Of a stretch of DNA of 64,000 nt, positions 39,824 through 51,931 are shown piece after piece; the stretch's first letter is position 1; the number at the start of each line of letters is the position of its first letter. A program made the translations under genes and the position numbers. Under the pieces are notes generated by a model that was not told the DNA's origin, searched no databases, and worked only from the letters and a program-made list of their open reading frames with translations. Origin of the DNA: Euprymna scolopes (taxonomy: Eukaryota > Mollusca > Cephalopoda > Sepiida > Sepiolidae); NCBI GenBank assembly GCA_024364805.1, contig CM044511.1, positions 1,809,962 to 1,873,961 on the forward strand, written 5' to 3'.

Positions 39824-41345
39824 GCGGTTTGTAAGGAGTTTGTTTATGTTGGACTTGAAGATGATCAAGCTGTAATCAGGTGGGAAACAGGCAAACGCAA
39901 GAGATTTCTACTGGCGTGCCGTTCTAAGAAAGATGCTTTTCTCATGGAATGCACGTTTTTATTAAGGCACAGATAAAAGGAGGAGAAAATTACTGACAAA
40001 AGATTTGTGAGGGGGAAGAGGGATTGGAGCTCAGACGAGCACCTCCCTGGAAACGATAAAACAAAGACAGGCTCGCAACGTCTCTGATGTGGGAGAGAGG
40101 TTGCAGGGAAGAGAGAAGGGCATCGCCCACTAAGCCACGAAGTTTATTTTGTACTCTGTCAAGGCAGGATAGGCTGTTTTTAGCAGCTCCGGCCCAAATA
40201 TGGAAGCAGTATTCCATCCTTGGACGTACTTGGCTTTTTATACAGATAGAGAATTGCATCAGTAGTGAGATATCTTCTGGAGCGGTAGGAGGATCGCAAA
40301 ATTTTCCCAGCGTCCCTGGCAACATATTTGATGTACGTGTTCCATTTCAGATCAGGAGTAAAGATCAAAACCAGAAGCTTGCCAAAACACGGAGCATCCC
40401 CAAAACGAGAGCCATCCATTTCAATTGATGGCAGATGGGGGTCAGAGCGTTGATGATGTAAAAATAGGAGCTTGGTTTTGGATGAATTAAAATTAAACAT
40501 GCACCTCTTCCGCCATTGTACCGCGTGCTCAAGATCAGAGGAGAGAGAATTAGAGAGAACTTTGTCATTTACGGTCCTTTATGTGTTGCCATAGATGGTC
40601 GTGTCATCAGCATAGATGCCAACGAATGATTTAAGTATGTGTTTTGGGAGATCATTGATGTAGATCAGGAAGAGAGTTGGGCACAGGATTGACCCCTGAG
40701 TGATGCCAGCAGTAATACTGTAGATCTCTGCTTTCTGCCCATCAACCACTACTCTTATGAACCTATCAGAGAGAAATGATTTAATGATTGAGAACACATT
40801 TCCAGTAATACCGTAGCTGGAAATCTTTTCAAGTAGGCTCTTATGCCATACCTTATCGAAGGCCTTCAATATGCCAAGAGCAATTGCCATAGAAAGGGAA
40901 ACTTTGTCAAAGGATTCACTAACCCTATGTGATATAATCGTTAGCACATCTGTTGTAGATCTTGCAGAGCGGAAACCATATTGCATGTCACTAACAAGGT
41001 TGTTTCTGTTGAGGGGGCTGACTACTTCTTTATTTAATATGGTTTCCAACAACTTACTCATGACAAAGAGGAGACTGATAGGTCTGTACTGAGAGGGAGA
41101 TGACTTTTCCCCAGAATTCTTAAATACATGGCATACTGATGAGTTTTTCAAGGGCGTTGGAAAGCACTTCTCCTTAAGGCAACACTTTAACAGTTTCATA
41201 AGTTTGGGGGAAAATTCGTGTTGGAGGTTTTTCAGCACTATAGCTGGAATGCCGTCAGAGCCAGTTGCTTTACTGGAATCAAGGTTCTTGATTAACTTGG
41301 CGACACACGCACATATATTTTTATGTTGCATAGCGTGTTGTCAGC
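39824..41345 (-). mobile_element. LINE-A copy 5: 5'-truncated, 3' end in gap, inactive
   Basis: Minus strand. The frame 41331-40579 (250 codons) runs from VAKLIKNLDSSKATGSDGIPAIVLKNL through NYRPIS-like QYRPISLLFVMSKLLETI, ILKAFDKVWHKS, GITQGSILCPTLFLIYINDLP and an intact YADDTTIYGN. The expected GVPQG reads GITQG, and DISKAFD reads GILKAFD, so the first catalytic Asp motif is altered. The frame breaks after YGNT near 40577; later pieces occupy other frames (40500-40180 and 40325-39990: FNSSKTKLLFLHH, VRPRMEYCFHIWAGAAKNSLSCLDRVQN). The C-terminal end and 3' UTR run into the N gap. The 5' break lies against a CA/TA microsatellite at 41352. Confidence 0.9.
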
Positions 41346-41706
41346 GTGTAATCACACACACACACATACACACACATATATATATATATATGTGTGTGTG
41401 TACCTACACATTCACACACACATATATAACAACTGAAAACAAAGGTTAATATTCCAAATTTTAAACATCTTACAATTTAATCCTTATAGTATAATAAAAT
41501 GCACAATTCTAACTTCCTTAAAAACTTACGTAGGTAATAGAAAAAAAAATTACATTTTAATTAAAAATATAGACTTTTGTCATTTATTTGCTTTTTGCTC
41601 TTGAACACTATTAATCATAGTATTGTGAAAAATTAATATGAGATATAATTTAAAAACATTTCCACGCACACACCCACACACAAACACACGCACATATACA
41701 CACACA

Positions 41707-41745
<39 letters not shown>

Positions 41746-42151
41746 TGAACCAATCGCTATGCCGATACACATGAACCTTCCTCCTGATACAGCATGTCAG
41801 TTTCCCGATTAGAACAAGCAATGAAAGTGGTTGATTGAACAATAGGCGCTTTCGTCATTTTCGACCACAATAAAACCATTGGAAGTGTATACATAGATAC
41901 ATAGAATCATGCACATTCGATCCCAAAGAAACGTTGAATTTTCATTAGTTTATAACTCCCACATAATATATACATATATATATATGTATATATATGTATA
42001 TGTATATATATAACTATATATATATATATAACTACTTCATTTACGAAGTAAGTTATGTATGAATTTATGCGTAAACTTTAGGCATTTATTTCAACATTGC
42101 TCAATGTATATGTAGAGCAAATTAGTAAGTTGTAAAATATGTACGGTGATT
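41346..42151. other. Microsatellites, otherwise no gene
   Basis: CA/TA/TG compound tracts at 41352-41427, 41661-41742 and 41965-42031. Unique AT-rich sequence between them. Confidence 0.65.
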
Positions 42152-42259
42152 AAGCTACACTGAATATTACGCGTTTCGTCCACCCTAAGATTCTTCAGGT
42201 TTATGCATAAGTCTGAAGAATCCTAGAGTGGATGGACCGCAGAATATTCAGTGTAGCTT
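42152..42259. repeat. Large palindrome (47-base arms)
   Basis: Arm 42152-42198 and the reverse complement of 42213-42259 match at about 40 of 47 positions, with a 14-base spacer (42199-42212). Both arms begin AAGCTACACTGAATATT and end GATTCTTCAG when read inward. On the minus strand one arm contains CTGAAGAATC and GACGAAACGCG, a word pair like the conserved boxes of hammerhead ribozymes, but I could not fold a complete ribozyme. It may be a MITE-like hairpin or the remnant of an inverted terminal structure of the Penelope-like relic nearby. Confidence 0.85.
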
Positions 42260-42263
42260 TTGT

Positions 42264-42266
<3 letters not shown>

Positions 42267-42341
<75 letters not shown>
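42267..42341. repeat. (TA)n microsatellite
   Basis: 75 bases of TA alternation just beyond the palindrome. Confidence 0.98.
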
Positions 42342-42343
<2 letters not shown>

Positions 42344-42854
42344 CGATCAACATTTAACATTTCACCAATTGTTGCTCTAAATCATAGTTTTAATTTTTAT
42401 TTATTTATGTTTTTTCTGTAATGTAATGCTTTTGGAGGGACTACTTCTCAGACAGTATAAGGGAAAGCATATAAATAGGTTAGACTACCACGTTATTGTT
42501 GAGACAGTTTACAATGCATCGCTCGGAAACACTGTTATATTTAACCGCCTGATTAATCAGTATCCCTATCTCTTGTCCCAATTTCGGCAAATTTTACTTG
42601 ACAACACACCTATACTTGAACATGCCAATAATAAATACAAATTTTAAATACGAGAAAATATGTATATAAATAAAACAGCTGCTGGAATCCTTTCATGGAA
42701 AAACATCTCATAGGTTTCTAACAACAGATACATATAAACATTCAATACAGTTTGGCTAATAACCACTATCTTATGTAACTTTCGAACACATTTGCAGACC
42801 CATTCAATCGTGATAATAAAATACTACATTATATTCTAGGATAATCACCACTAC
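42342..42854. other. No recognised feature; unidentified 73-codon frame
   Basis: The only frame of interest, 42426-42647 plus (ATG to TAA, 73 codons, NRLINQYPYLLSQFRQILL), has a fairly ordinary amino-acid mix but no family I recognise. There is no flanking splice or poly(A) context that supports a gene. Confidence 0.4.
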
Positions 42855-43610
42855 AATCGCAACGTCGTTACAGACTTGAATCACTTTCTAATACTAGCCT
42901 GGTGTCATATGGATTACATATTGATACATGTTCTCCAGACAATTTCTTCATATATGGTATACGAACTGTGATGAGTTTCTGAGTAGTATACTTTTGTGTC
43001 TGCTCCAAATTTCTTGGAGCTGATATCATGCTCTCTCGATAGTTGTTTCCGTGAAGGGTCTCTTTTAAACTGTTCATCTCATATTGATATGCACTGATGT
43101 TACTATATGTTGATTTCACTCTGTGTAGTAGGCAACGGACGATGCCTTTCTTTACATTATATGGATGGCGGTAGTTGAAATTGAGATAGTGTCCAGTGAA
43201 AGTTGGCTTTCGGTATACAAATGGCATAAACCCCTGATGAGCGCGGGCCATCAGCATCTCTAGGAACGATAATTTATTGTTATGTTTTTTTTCATCATGA
43301 ACGCTATCTTAAAACGGATGAGCTCACATGGACTAGTAATGTTTGAACATCTTCCTGATGGGGACAGTGTATGAATGTGTCATGTGTATATCGTAACCAC
43401 ATTGGTAGCTTTAGTAATTTTGATCCTAACGCCATTTCCTCAAAGTATTCCATGTATGCATTGGCTAGTACTTGGGACAATGATAATCCGATCGCTAGTC
43501 CTTCTCTCTGCTCGTATATATCAGATCTCATCATGTAGTATGTAGTTTCTACACAGAAGCTCAACATCTCCATTATGAATTCCGTTGGGTTAATATACAG
43601 GGAGACTCCC
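42855..43610 (-). mobile_element. Penelope-like retroelement relic (RT core)
   Basis: Minus strand. The frame 43573-43304 carries YEQREGLAIGLSLSQVLANA and YMEYFEEMALGS, matching the conserved Penelope-type block before the catalytic box, then WLRYTHDTFIHC at the catalytic position. The frame 43257-42868 continues FVYRKPTFTGHYLNFNYRHP and CLLHRVKSTYSN, then IRIPYMKKLSGEHVSICNPYD-like wording that normally links the reverse transcriptase to the GIY-YIG endonuclease. The GIY-YIG domain itself is not visible downstream (below 42855), so this copy is partial. It is broken. It differs clearly in sequence from the relic at 33330-34735, so two Penelope-like lineages are present. Confidence 0.78.
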
Positions 43611-44018
43611 TAACTACGAAAACATCTGCTTTTAGTTATTATTACTTTTTTAATCAAACTTTTTTGGATTTTTTTTTTGTAATTTATACTAATTTAAGCA
43701 TGCCAAATAAGTACGTAATAATGCTTTTTTTAAGTCTTTTTTTTTTTAGTATAATACGAAAATGTTTGTAAAAGTATTAAAATAATACACCAATGAAGTA
43801 AATATAGACGTTATTAAAATATATATAACCTGTTCAAAACAAGTTGGAATAATCTACCCCTGATGATTAATCTAGAAGAATTAGAATATACTCGGACTTA
43901 TAACAAATATAGCGATTGCAAAAGTTTTTGCGCTTGTAGTAAAATACCTTGTTCAGAACTTGGAACAGATCCAAAACGGAATTATTAGAAAAAAAACGTA
44001 TATTTTATCTAATGAAAT
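43611..44018. other. No recognisable gene
   Basis: AT-rich unique sequence with several T runs. Confidence 0.6.
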
Positions 44019-44140
44019 ACACACACACACGCACACACACACACATACACGCACACACCCACACACACACGCGCGCGCACCCACACCCACACACACATAT
44101 ATATATATACACAAATATATACATATATATACACACACAA

Positions 44141-44218
<78 letters not shown>

Positions 44219-44219
44219 A
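44019..44219. repeat. (CA)n-(CG)n-(TA)n-(TG)n: 200-base alternating tract
   Basis: CA repeats, CGCGCGCG at 44070-44077, TA/CA mixture, then about 35 TG units. Nearly the whole stretch alternates purine and pyrimidine, and its CA left half is complementary to the TG right half. Confidence 0.95.
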
Positions 44220-44223
44220 TGTG

Positions 44224-44625
44224 TGCCCGGCGCTGCCCGGCGTTGTCCGAGTATTTGGAGGTGTATGCTGAAGAAAATTAAAAAAAAGCGATCAATATTT
44301 TTTTTTTAATTTGACCTCTATTATGACCCCTTAAATTTATTGTTATGGGTTCAGATCAAGTTATATAGTTAGCTCCATGTACAAGGACGCTATATCTAAG
44401 ATTTCAAGTGTTTAAACCCAAAATTATCGTTGAACTTTTACCTCTTACTCGCAAAATTTCTGGACAAAAACCGATCACAGATTTTCCAAATCTCAGTACT
44501 CTGTATATAAAATTTCGAATCTGTAGACTTTAAATTGGCAGAGTTATTGCATAGGGAAATGTACACACGCAGACACACAGACAGACACACGAACAGACAG
44601 ACAGACGCACACACACACATTATTA
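44224..44625. repeat. Probable dispersed transposon tail (CCCGGCGTTG family)
   Basis: Opens with GCCCGGCGCTGCCCGGCGTT, a short tandem duplication. Ends in ATTGCATAGGGAAATGTACA followed by CAGACAGACAGACAG-type repeats, a format typical of invertebrate dispersed repeats. No coding content was recognised, and no second copy is certain in this window. Confidence 0.4.
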
Positions 44626-45693
44626 TACGACAGGGAACTCAGAAAGTAACATGAAGGATTCGTTAATCTGTGGCATTTCGAAAAGTTAGTTCTCGTCACA
44701 AAAGGAATGATGTTTTCAAAAATAATATAATAGCGAAGCTATTATTTGGCTGATACATAAAAGTGTACAAAGAGTTTATGAAATGCAGAATGTAATAAAC
44801 ATATGTATTGATCAGGGAAGCCCAGAATCAACATTTTTTCTGAATATTGTCTCCTTTTAATATGGAAACATAAGAGAATATAGTTACACAGATGTGACCG
44901 CATTCTATACGCTGTTGTGAAACTTTTGTTTTAGTATTTACAGGGCTATTCATTGTAATTAAACTTCGGTTTATGAAGCATAACTGTTAACACTTACTTT
45001 TTTCTCCAGTGAAATGACAAATAGAACCGAATAACATTTTATTGTACCGTGATGCTTTAAACTAACATATATATCCGTAACATATTTGGAATTTAAAACA
45101 TTCGTATGTAATGCAGTCCACATTTCAGATATGCTTTCGAGTAAAATAAACTCGATTACACGATACGTTTGCACCTGTACCGTGTGCTGATCGATATCCA
45201 CTTTGGAGAAATAGGTACCGAATAAACCTAGCTAATAACCATAATTTAAAACAAATTATTTTTTGCGCATTATTTATTTCTTATTGATTTCAACATTCAT
45301 TACATTTCAAGTGTGCGGTTCTTATTGTTTTAGAATCGTTCCGTTCTTTAAGCAAGAAACTTCTCAAGATTCCAATTACTCTTTAATTGTTCGTGTCTAC
45401 ATTCTTGTTAAAACACAAAAAAAATTCAAAACTACTTATGAAGTTTGAAAAAGGAAAGCATTTTCCTCAAACCAATTACAATTATAAAATATTAAACGGG
45501 TTCTTTGTTTTTTTAAATATTTTTTACAGAAACATAAAAATACTCTCATTCAATATATCTACTTTACCTGCAAATGCACCATCGTTTATTTATAATTACT
45601 TTATAATCATACAGAAATCATTTAGAGCTATTAGTAGTCAATTCGATAGTTTTTCACTGTAGATGCATCTAACGTAAGTAATTAGTATCTAAG

Positions 45694-45695
<2 letters not shown>
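44626..45695. other. No recognisable gene
   Basis: Unique AT-rich sequence; frames of 60-90 codons are low-complexity and unsupported. Confidence 0.55.

Positions 45696-45741
<46 letters not shown>
45696..45741. repeat. (TA)n microsatellite
   Basis: 46 bases of TA alternation. Confidence 0.97.
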
Positions 45742-45746
<5 letters not shown>

Positions 45747-45890
45747 AAACTGAATGTAATTGTGTGTGTGTGCCTGGTCACGAATAGACACCTATATCGT
45801 TGACTATTTTGAAAAAATGATTGCATATGAGGATAGAAGATGTAGCGAGACAGAGAAATGGGTATGTCTGATCTGGCAGAACGGTGGTTC

Positions 45891-46320
45891 ATTAAAATTG
45901 TGGGGTCTGCGTTCGCGCCTGGTCCACAACGTATGGAAATAAAAATAAAAAAAATAAAAAAAAAGTTTACAAGTGTTTTTGAGATAGATGTACATGAGAA
46001 TACTTTGATAAGTATGTTTTACCTTTAAGTATATTAAAATAGTGGGGTCTGCATTCGCGCCTGACCTCCATAGAATGGAAATAGGCACACCCTTTAATAA
46101 AAACTTCTCATATCTATCTGCGTAAGTATAATTTGATAAATATGTTTCAGTTTGAAGAAATATGGTATAATAAACTTATGGGGTGTTCGTACGTTCCTGA
46201 CCTAAATAAAATGGAAATATGTGACAAAGTTTAACAAGTTTTTTTTTTAATATAGATCCACAGAATATTGTGATAAGTGTTTTAGTGTGAACAGGTATGG
46301 TATAATAACTTATGGTGTTT
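45891..46320. repeat. Satellite array, period about 137 bases, just over three units
   Basis: Units begin ATTAAAATTGTGGGGTCTGC (45891), ATTAAAATAGTGGGGTCTGC (46032), AATAAACTTATGGGGTGTTC (46169) and AATAACTTATGGTG (about 46303). Spacing is 141, 137 and 134 bases. Each unit has TTCGCGCCTG or TTCCTGACC, then ATGGAAATA, then a TTTGATAAGTATGTTT-like end. The first two units are closest to each other; the array decays to the right. Confidence 0.85.
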
Positions 46321-46486
46321 ATCTATTTTATTTTTACTTTCATCATATTTTGCTTTGGTTTTGATCGCCCCAAATTCGAAGCTATCTCTTTGCAACCTTC
46401 CTTTTCATAACCTATCATACTTTCATAAATCCGAGTCCATTTTCTGTAGGCTTTTCTTGAACGAAGTAAGCGATGGCTACTTTTGC

Positions 46487-46488
46487 TA

Positions 46489-46522
<34 letters not shown>

Positions 46523-46594
46523 ACATAGAGTACAGTTTCGCTGTTTCACAGCTCATCAGTTCGGCTATATGAAAGTATAGTATATGTTTACTAT

Positions 46595-46650
<56 letters not shown>

Positions 46651-46694
46651 CTGTCTATGCGTATATGTCTATGCATATGTAAATGTATATATGC

Positions 46695-46787
<93 letters not shown>

Positions 46788-46800
46788 TATACGTTTATAT
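46487..46800. repeat. TA tracts and a (CT)n-(TA)n-(GA)n hairpin
   Basis: TA alternation at 46487-46520 and 46596-46647, then (CT)n 46694-46712, (TA)n 46713-46752 and (AG)n 46754-46782. The last three blocks are mutually complementary and could form a single 90-base hairpin. Confidence 0.95.
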
Positions 46801-47209
46801 ATAATAGGACACAACGGTTCCCGTTAGATCACCGGTTAAACAACGTGGAGTATTTGTCTTCGTAAAATGTTTGACGGTAGAGGAATTCTAGGTGCCGTGT
46901 GTGCTCTCCGCTTATATTTGCACTTTTTTCTGGTCTGTAACATCTTCTTACCCCTTGAGCAATGCAAGACCGATTAAGGAGAGGTGTGATTGGAGATTGT
47001 CTAATCCTTGCTTCACAATGAAGCGCTTAGGTACCCTTACATGGATGTTTCTTGTATCTTGATACTGAACGAATGGTCACTTATACTTAAAGACATACAC
47101 ACATACATACACACATACATACATACATACATACATGCATACATATATACATAAATGCATACATGCATACATACATATACAGATACATATGTACATGCAT
47201 GATGATTTT
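46801..47209. other. Unique sequence then (ACAT)n
   Basis: No gene seen in 46801-47090. CATA/CATG tetranucleotide repeats at 47092-47200 abut the A tail of the LINE-B copy. Confidence 0.6.
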
Positions 47210-48165
47210 TTTAATATATTTTTATTCGATATTCACCCGAAACAGGGCACATTGCCATTTTTATGTAGGAGGCTACTAATAAGGACATAAGCTACAGCAG
47301 CACTATGTGGGGAGTTGGGTATCAGGATGTCCGTTCACGTTACACTTGGACTTTTGCATGTCAGTACAGTTGGAGAAGAAGGAACCCGGAAGGAAATTCC
47401 AAAGTCTAGCAGTCCTGCGGAAGAAACTACTGGAGTAGAAGCCTCTTTTACATATAGGGATCTCTACTTTGACGGAGTGAGATTTTGCTTGGCTGCTTCT
47501 TGGGGTTTTCGGGGCTATTTAGGTAGAGGTGGTACAGGTGCTAACAGTTCGTCGGAGCATTCACTGCTAAAGTACATGTAGAACAGGCAGAGGGATGCTA
47601 CATTTCGTCGATGGGGCAGAGGCTGAAGCCTGGACGACAATACAAGGCCTATCAGGTTGGCGACTCTCTTTTGAACCTTGCCTAAGGCTGAGAGACTAGT
47701 AGCAGATGCACCGGCCCAAATATGGCAACAATGCTCCATACATGGGCGAATGGTGGCCTTGTAGAGGTACAGGATACTTTTGGGCGTTAGTAGCTTTCTA
47801 GCACGGTAAGGAGAACCCATCTTTTTCGCAGCGGTCCTGGCAATGCTCTCAATGTAATTGTTCCAACTCATGTTTCATGTGAACGTTGGGCCGAGCAGTT
47901 TAAAATATGTACTTTCAGATAACGAGTCTTTAGCCATTGCTTTTGGTGGTAGAGGAGATCTCTTGTAGTTATTGAAGGGAACAACTTTAGTCATGGCAGC
48001 ATTGAATGTGACCATCCAATTTTGCCCCCATTTCATTACAGATCGGAGGTCATCCTGTAGTGCTTTTGTCATTTCTTTAGATATGTGTTCCGTTGTTGTC
48101 CTGTCGTGTTTGTTATAGAGCGCGATGTCGTTAGCATATATACCCATCAGACTTGGTTCGATCAG
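47210..48165 (-). mobile_element. LINE-B copy 2: 5'-truncated, inserted beside an RTE element
   Basis: Minus strand. The 5' break falls at the catalytic box: GIYANDIALYN (about 48145) replaces YADD, so it is inactive. It continues through FNAAMTKVVPFNNY, SLSESTYFKLLGPTFT (to 47875), then after a frame shift MSWNNYIESIARTAAKKMGS, ESILYLYK-like KSILYLYKATIRPCMEHCCH and CSDELLAPVPP. The 3' UTR matches LINE-B copy 1 (CTTATGT...GTAGCC, CAATGTGCC) and ends in an A-rich tail at 47210-47222 (read as T). The upstream boundary runs directly into RTE coding sequence at about 48165, so this copy probably landed in the 3' part of that RTE. Confidence 0.85.
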
Positions 48166-50330
48166 CCTCAAAATTGGCCAATCTTCACGATCTTAGGTGC
48201 GCCTCTCCTAAGTTTTCTGATCCATCTCACATATTTTTAAGCTGACCTCAAACTATCCTTGAACCTTATTTTAGGTATTCGAGCCAGGCGCCTTCTCTCG
48301 GCAAGCTCGCCATAAATGAGTTGTTTGGGATGTCGACTGTCTGACATCCTTACCTCATGATCTCAGTCTATGTGTTATAATAAGAGCTTCAATGCTTAGA
48401 CATTGGGTCTGTTCAAGAACCTCAACTTCACTGACATACATTTGCCAGCACACACATAAGATTCGCCGTAGGCACATCTGGTGAAACCGCTCGATACGTC
48501 TCAAGTGTATCCTATATCTTGTCCAAGTGTCACATGCATAGTGAAGAGCAGGGAGAACGCATGCGGCATAAACTTTAAACTTTGTTGGCAGCGAAATCCA
48601 TAACAGCTCCAAAAATACTTGTCCAACTTTCCAAAAGCATCACTTGCTTTGCTGCCCCATAACGATACCTCGTAATCTAGTGCACACGCCAACCTTAATG
48701 TGCTACCAAAGTATACACACTTAACAATAACCGCTATCCTCGACCTATAGACATACATTGATGGTTCATAGTATAACATCCCTGGTCAGGCTGATACATA
48801 AAGACAGTATTTTTCAGGATAATTGCCAGTCCCAATGCACTTCAGACAACCGCAATCCCATGTCATCTGAAATACCATGGTGCAGACAAAGCAAAGAGTG
48901 TGGGTGCTGCAATGTCCCCCTGCTTAACACAAGTTTCTACTGAAATAGGATCAGTCAGATTCCCCCCAACATTGAACCCAACCTTTATATCATTATGGAA
49001 GAGCTTTAAGATGGTTACAAACTTGTCAGGGCAGCAAAGCCTTTTCAGAATCCCCTACAAAACATCCCTATTTACTGTATCAAAGGGTTTGGATTTATCG
49101 ATGAACACCTGATACATCCTTTTGCTGTTCTATAGATTTGCCATGTATCATATCACCTGTCCCTCAACTACTTCTGAAACCACACTCAGGCAAGACATCA
49201 TCAGCAATGCGATCCAGCATTGTCTAGCATAATCCTACATAGCACCTTACGGACTACAGACAGAAAAGAAACACCCCGGTAGTTTTCACCTTCATCTCTG
49301 GCACCCTTACCCTTATATAGCACCACCATCAATGCACGTTGCCAATCATGTAGAACGCAACAAGTCCGCCAAGTCTTGCATCTAATGGGTCCAGAACATT
49401 TAGAGATTTTTTCATCCAACCGATTCAGGTCAGAGGACTTCCAATGTGCAGCTTCTGGTCAGCTTCTTTCCCTCCTAGAGAGAGGAAACCTCTGCCCAGT
49501 TAACCTTCACCGGATTGCTAGGAATCGATCAAACAAACCGCTGCTCAACGTAAGAAGGCCTGTTCAGGAAGTCTATCCATGAAGGATGTCAGTAGGATCT
49601 TGAAAAAGATTCTCACAATCCTTCGAGCGCAATGAAGTGATAGGTGATTTGCATGGTCAATAAACCGCACAAAGTAGGCTGTATAAGACCTTCGTTTTGT
49701 TAGAATCCAAGGCAAGCTTTCTGCCTCTACCATTCGTCCAGTATGTTTCGCAACCTCATCTGAACCCCATTTTTGATTGCCTTAAAATTCTCTCTCAAAC
49801 GAGCTTGCTCGTCATCCGTCAAACAACCTCCGAGATAAGCATGCAACACCCTGGGCTTTGAATAAAGCAAAACCTGAATTTCAGTATTATTCTGATTGGA
49901 CCAATCCTAATGTTTACGCCCACGAAAAGATAACCCTCTCTCAGATACCTCGTAGGCAGACTCTCTAAAAGCAAGCAACGAGTTTAAACAGTCAATCTGT
50001 TCCATCCGCTTAAGTACTTTCTCCCTCCCAATATTACCCCTTAGACGTTCAATATTAACTCGCTTTATGATAGCCACACCAGGTCCCCTCATCTTGGGCT
50101 TCGCAACAAACGAAGCTTTCGCACGGACCAACCGATGGTCGGTCTAGCACTCTGTACTACGACAAGAACACTGCATATATCCCTTATCTCACGTTTTCTG
50201 ACTAACACATAGTCGATCAAGTGCCATTGATTGGAACTAAAGTGCATCCCAGTCTTCTTGAGTTTGTCCTGCTGAATCACAGTGTTACCGATTTTAAAAC
50301 CAAAGATCAAGCAAAATCAATTCTTATTTG
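48166..50330 (-). mobile_element. RTE-like LINE copy 1: truncated at both ends, RT core deleted
   Basis: Minus strand. The C-terminal part of the endonuclease is at 50310-50130 (WHLIDYVLVRKREIRD, then DHRLVRAK with the catalytic Asp-His kept) and is followed by KPKMRGPGV. The linker precedes reverse transcriptase blocks LVVLYKGKGARDEGENYRG and SFLSVVRKVLCRIMLD (49350-49220), FDTVNRDVLWGIL-like wording and VKQGDIAAPTLFAL (about 48880). The expected YADD box is absent: sequence jumps to LGLAIILKNTVFMYQPDQG (about 48800). The C-terminal region keeps FGSTLRLACALDYEV, VYAACVLPALHYACDTW, HLRRIERFHQMCLRRIL and a decayed SDSRLPKQLIYGEL-like stretch. Stops and frameshifts are frequent. It is a different LINE lineage from LINE-A/B. 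Confidence 0.85.
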
Positions 50331-50681
<351 letters not shown>

Positions 50682-51917
50682 GTTTTATTTTTTATAATAG
50701 CTTTTTCGTGTCCATAAATGTTGTTTATATTTTCCAAGTTGATAGCATGAACATATTAGGTAATTGTATTTATTTTCAGTTAGTGAGAGGGGAATCTTTA
50801 ACCATATCATTCTCTTAAACACGCAAACTGAACTTTTATTACTGAATTTTAATCTAACAAAATATTTAAACTTGATCTAATACCATTTTTCTTTAATTTT
50901 AATTTGAAAATCCGTTTTTGTTTGAAAAAATATTACTGCCCTTTTGTTACATTTATTTATTCTACTTGATTTCATTTAATTGAATTTTGTAAATTAAGGC
51001 TGATATAGTGTATTGCTAGATTTGCTTGAATTATTGTTCTCACATTGTGTTATTTGTGCAACGTTTCCCTCGATGTCGCTTCGTCAAGCATTTAGAGACG
51101 AAAACAAAAACCTTACTGGCAACGTAGTTGGTTTCGTATCCGTGTAATTTTTTTTTTCGTTGGTTTCGTGTGTGGGAATACATTGATTCACAAGGTATAC
51201 GCGAATAACATTTAAAAAAAAAACTCTAAGAATACGAAACCGTCTATAGAGCAAGTAACTCTTCAACATACCTTACATAGATCGAAGGTTACATCGACTG
51301 AAACGTTGCATAAATGTTAATGTTTTTAGATTTTCGTGATATATATTAATACGTCTAATATTGTTGGCAAAGTAACATTGTTGGTTAATCAAATTTGTAA
51401 ATTCGGTAACGTTGTTGGTAAGGAAACGCTGTGTTAATTTTAACGACATCATACACACTGTCATAAATATAGTTCCTGCAGTACTGGATGTACATTTGAT
51501 TAGTAAATTCCTAGGAGTACACATGAACGGAGACGGCAGTCTAGTTGGAAAAAATTGCCCAGGTACCAAGATATTATGGCCTCAGTCGCAAGGCAGACAA
51601 AGAATAAAAAAAGAACTTACACTCGTTTTTTTGTTATTTATTTCCTCATTCTGTCATTATCGCTGTGATGCCCTCGCTTCCTCATCTTTTCGAACGTTAT
51701 CCAGAAATATACAATAATTTTTAACGTTCTTCTTGATTGTGAACGAGTGAGATTTTGCTGCTTGTCGGGTTTTTCGGGGGTAACGTTCTTCTTAATCGTA
51801 CTCTTTCTCTCTTTTATAGTCTTTTCCATGATGTCATATCGCATACGTTTGCGTACGCGATTCCGGGTTCTATAACACTGGTTACCGATATAAACTGATC
51901 AGCTGGGTATTCCAACT
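50682..51917. other. No recognisable gene
   Basis: Unique AT-rich sequence. The 80-100 codon frames at 51273-51844 on both strands overlap each other and lack known motifs. Confidence 0.55.
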
Positions 51918-51931
51918 TCGAATCCAGTTCA

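Noticed and set aside
42426-42647. 73-codon ATG-to-TAA frame as a possible small gene
   Set aside because: No recognisable family, no regulatory or splice context, AT-rich surroundings; kept only as a note in the spacer entry.
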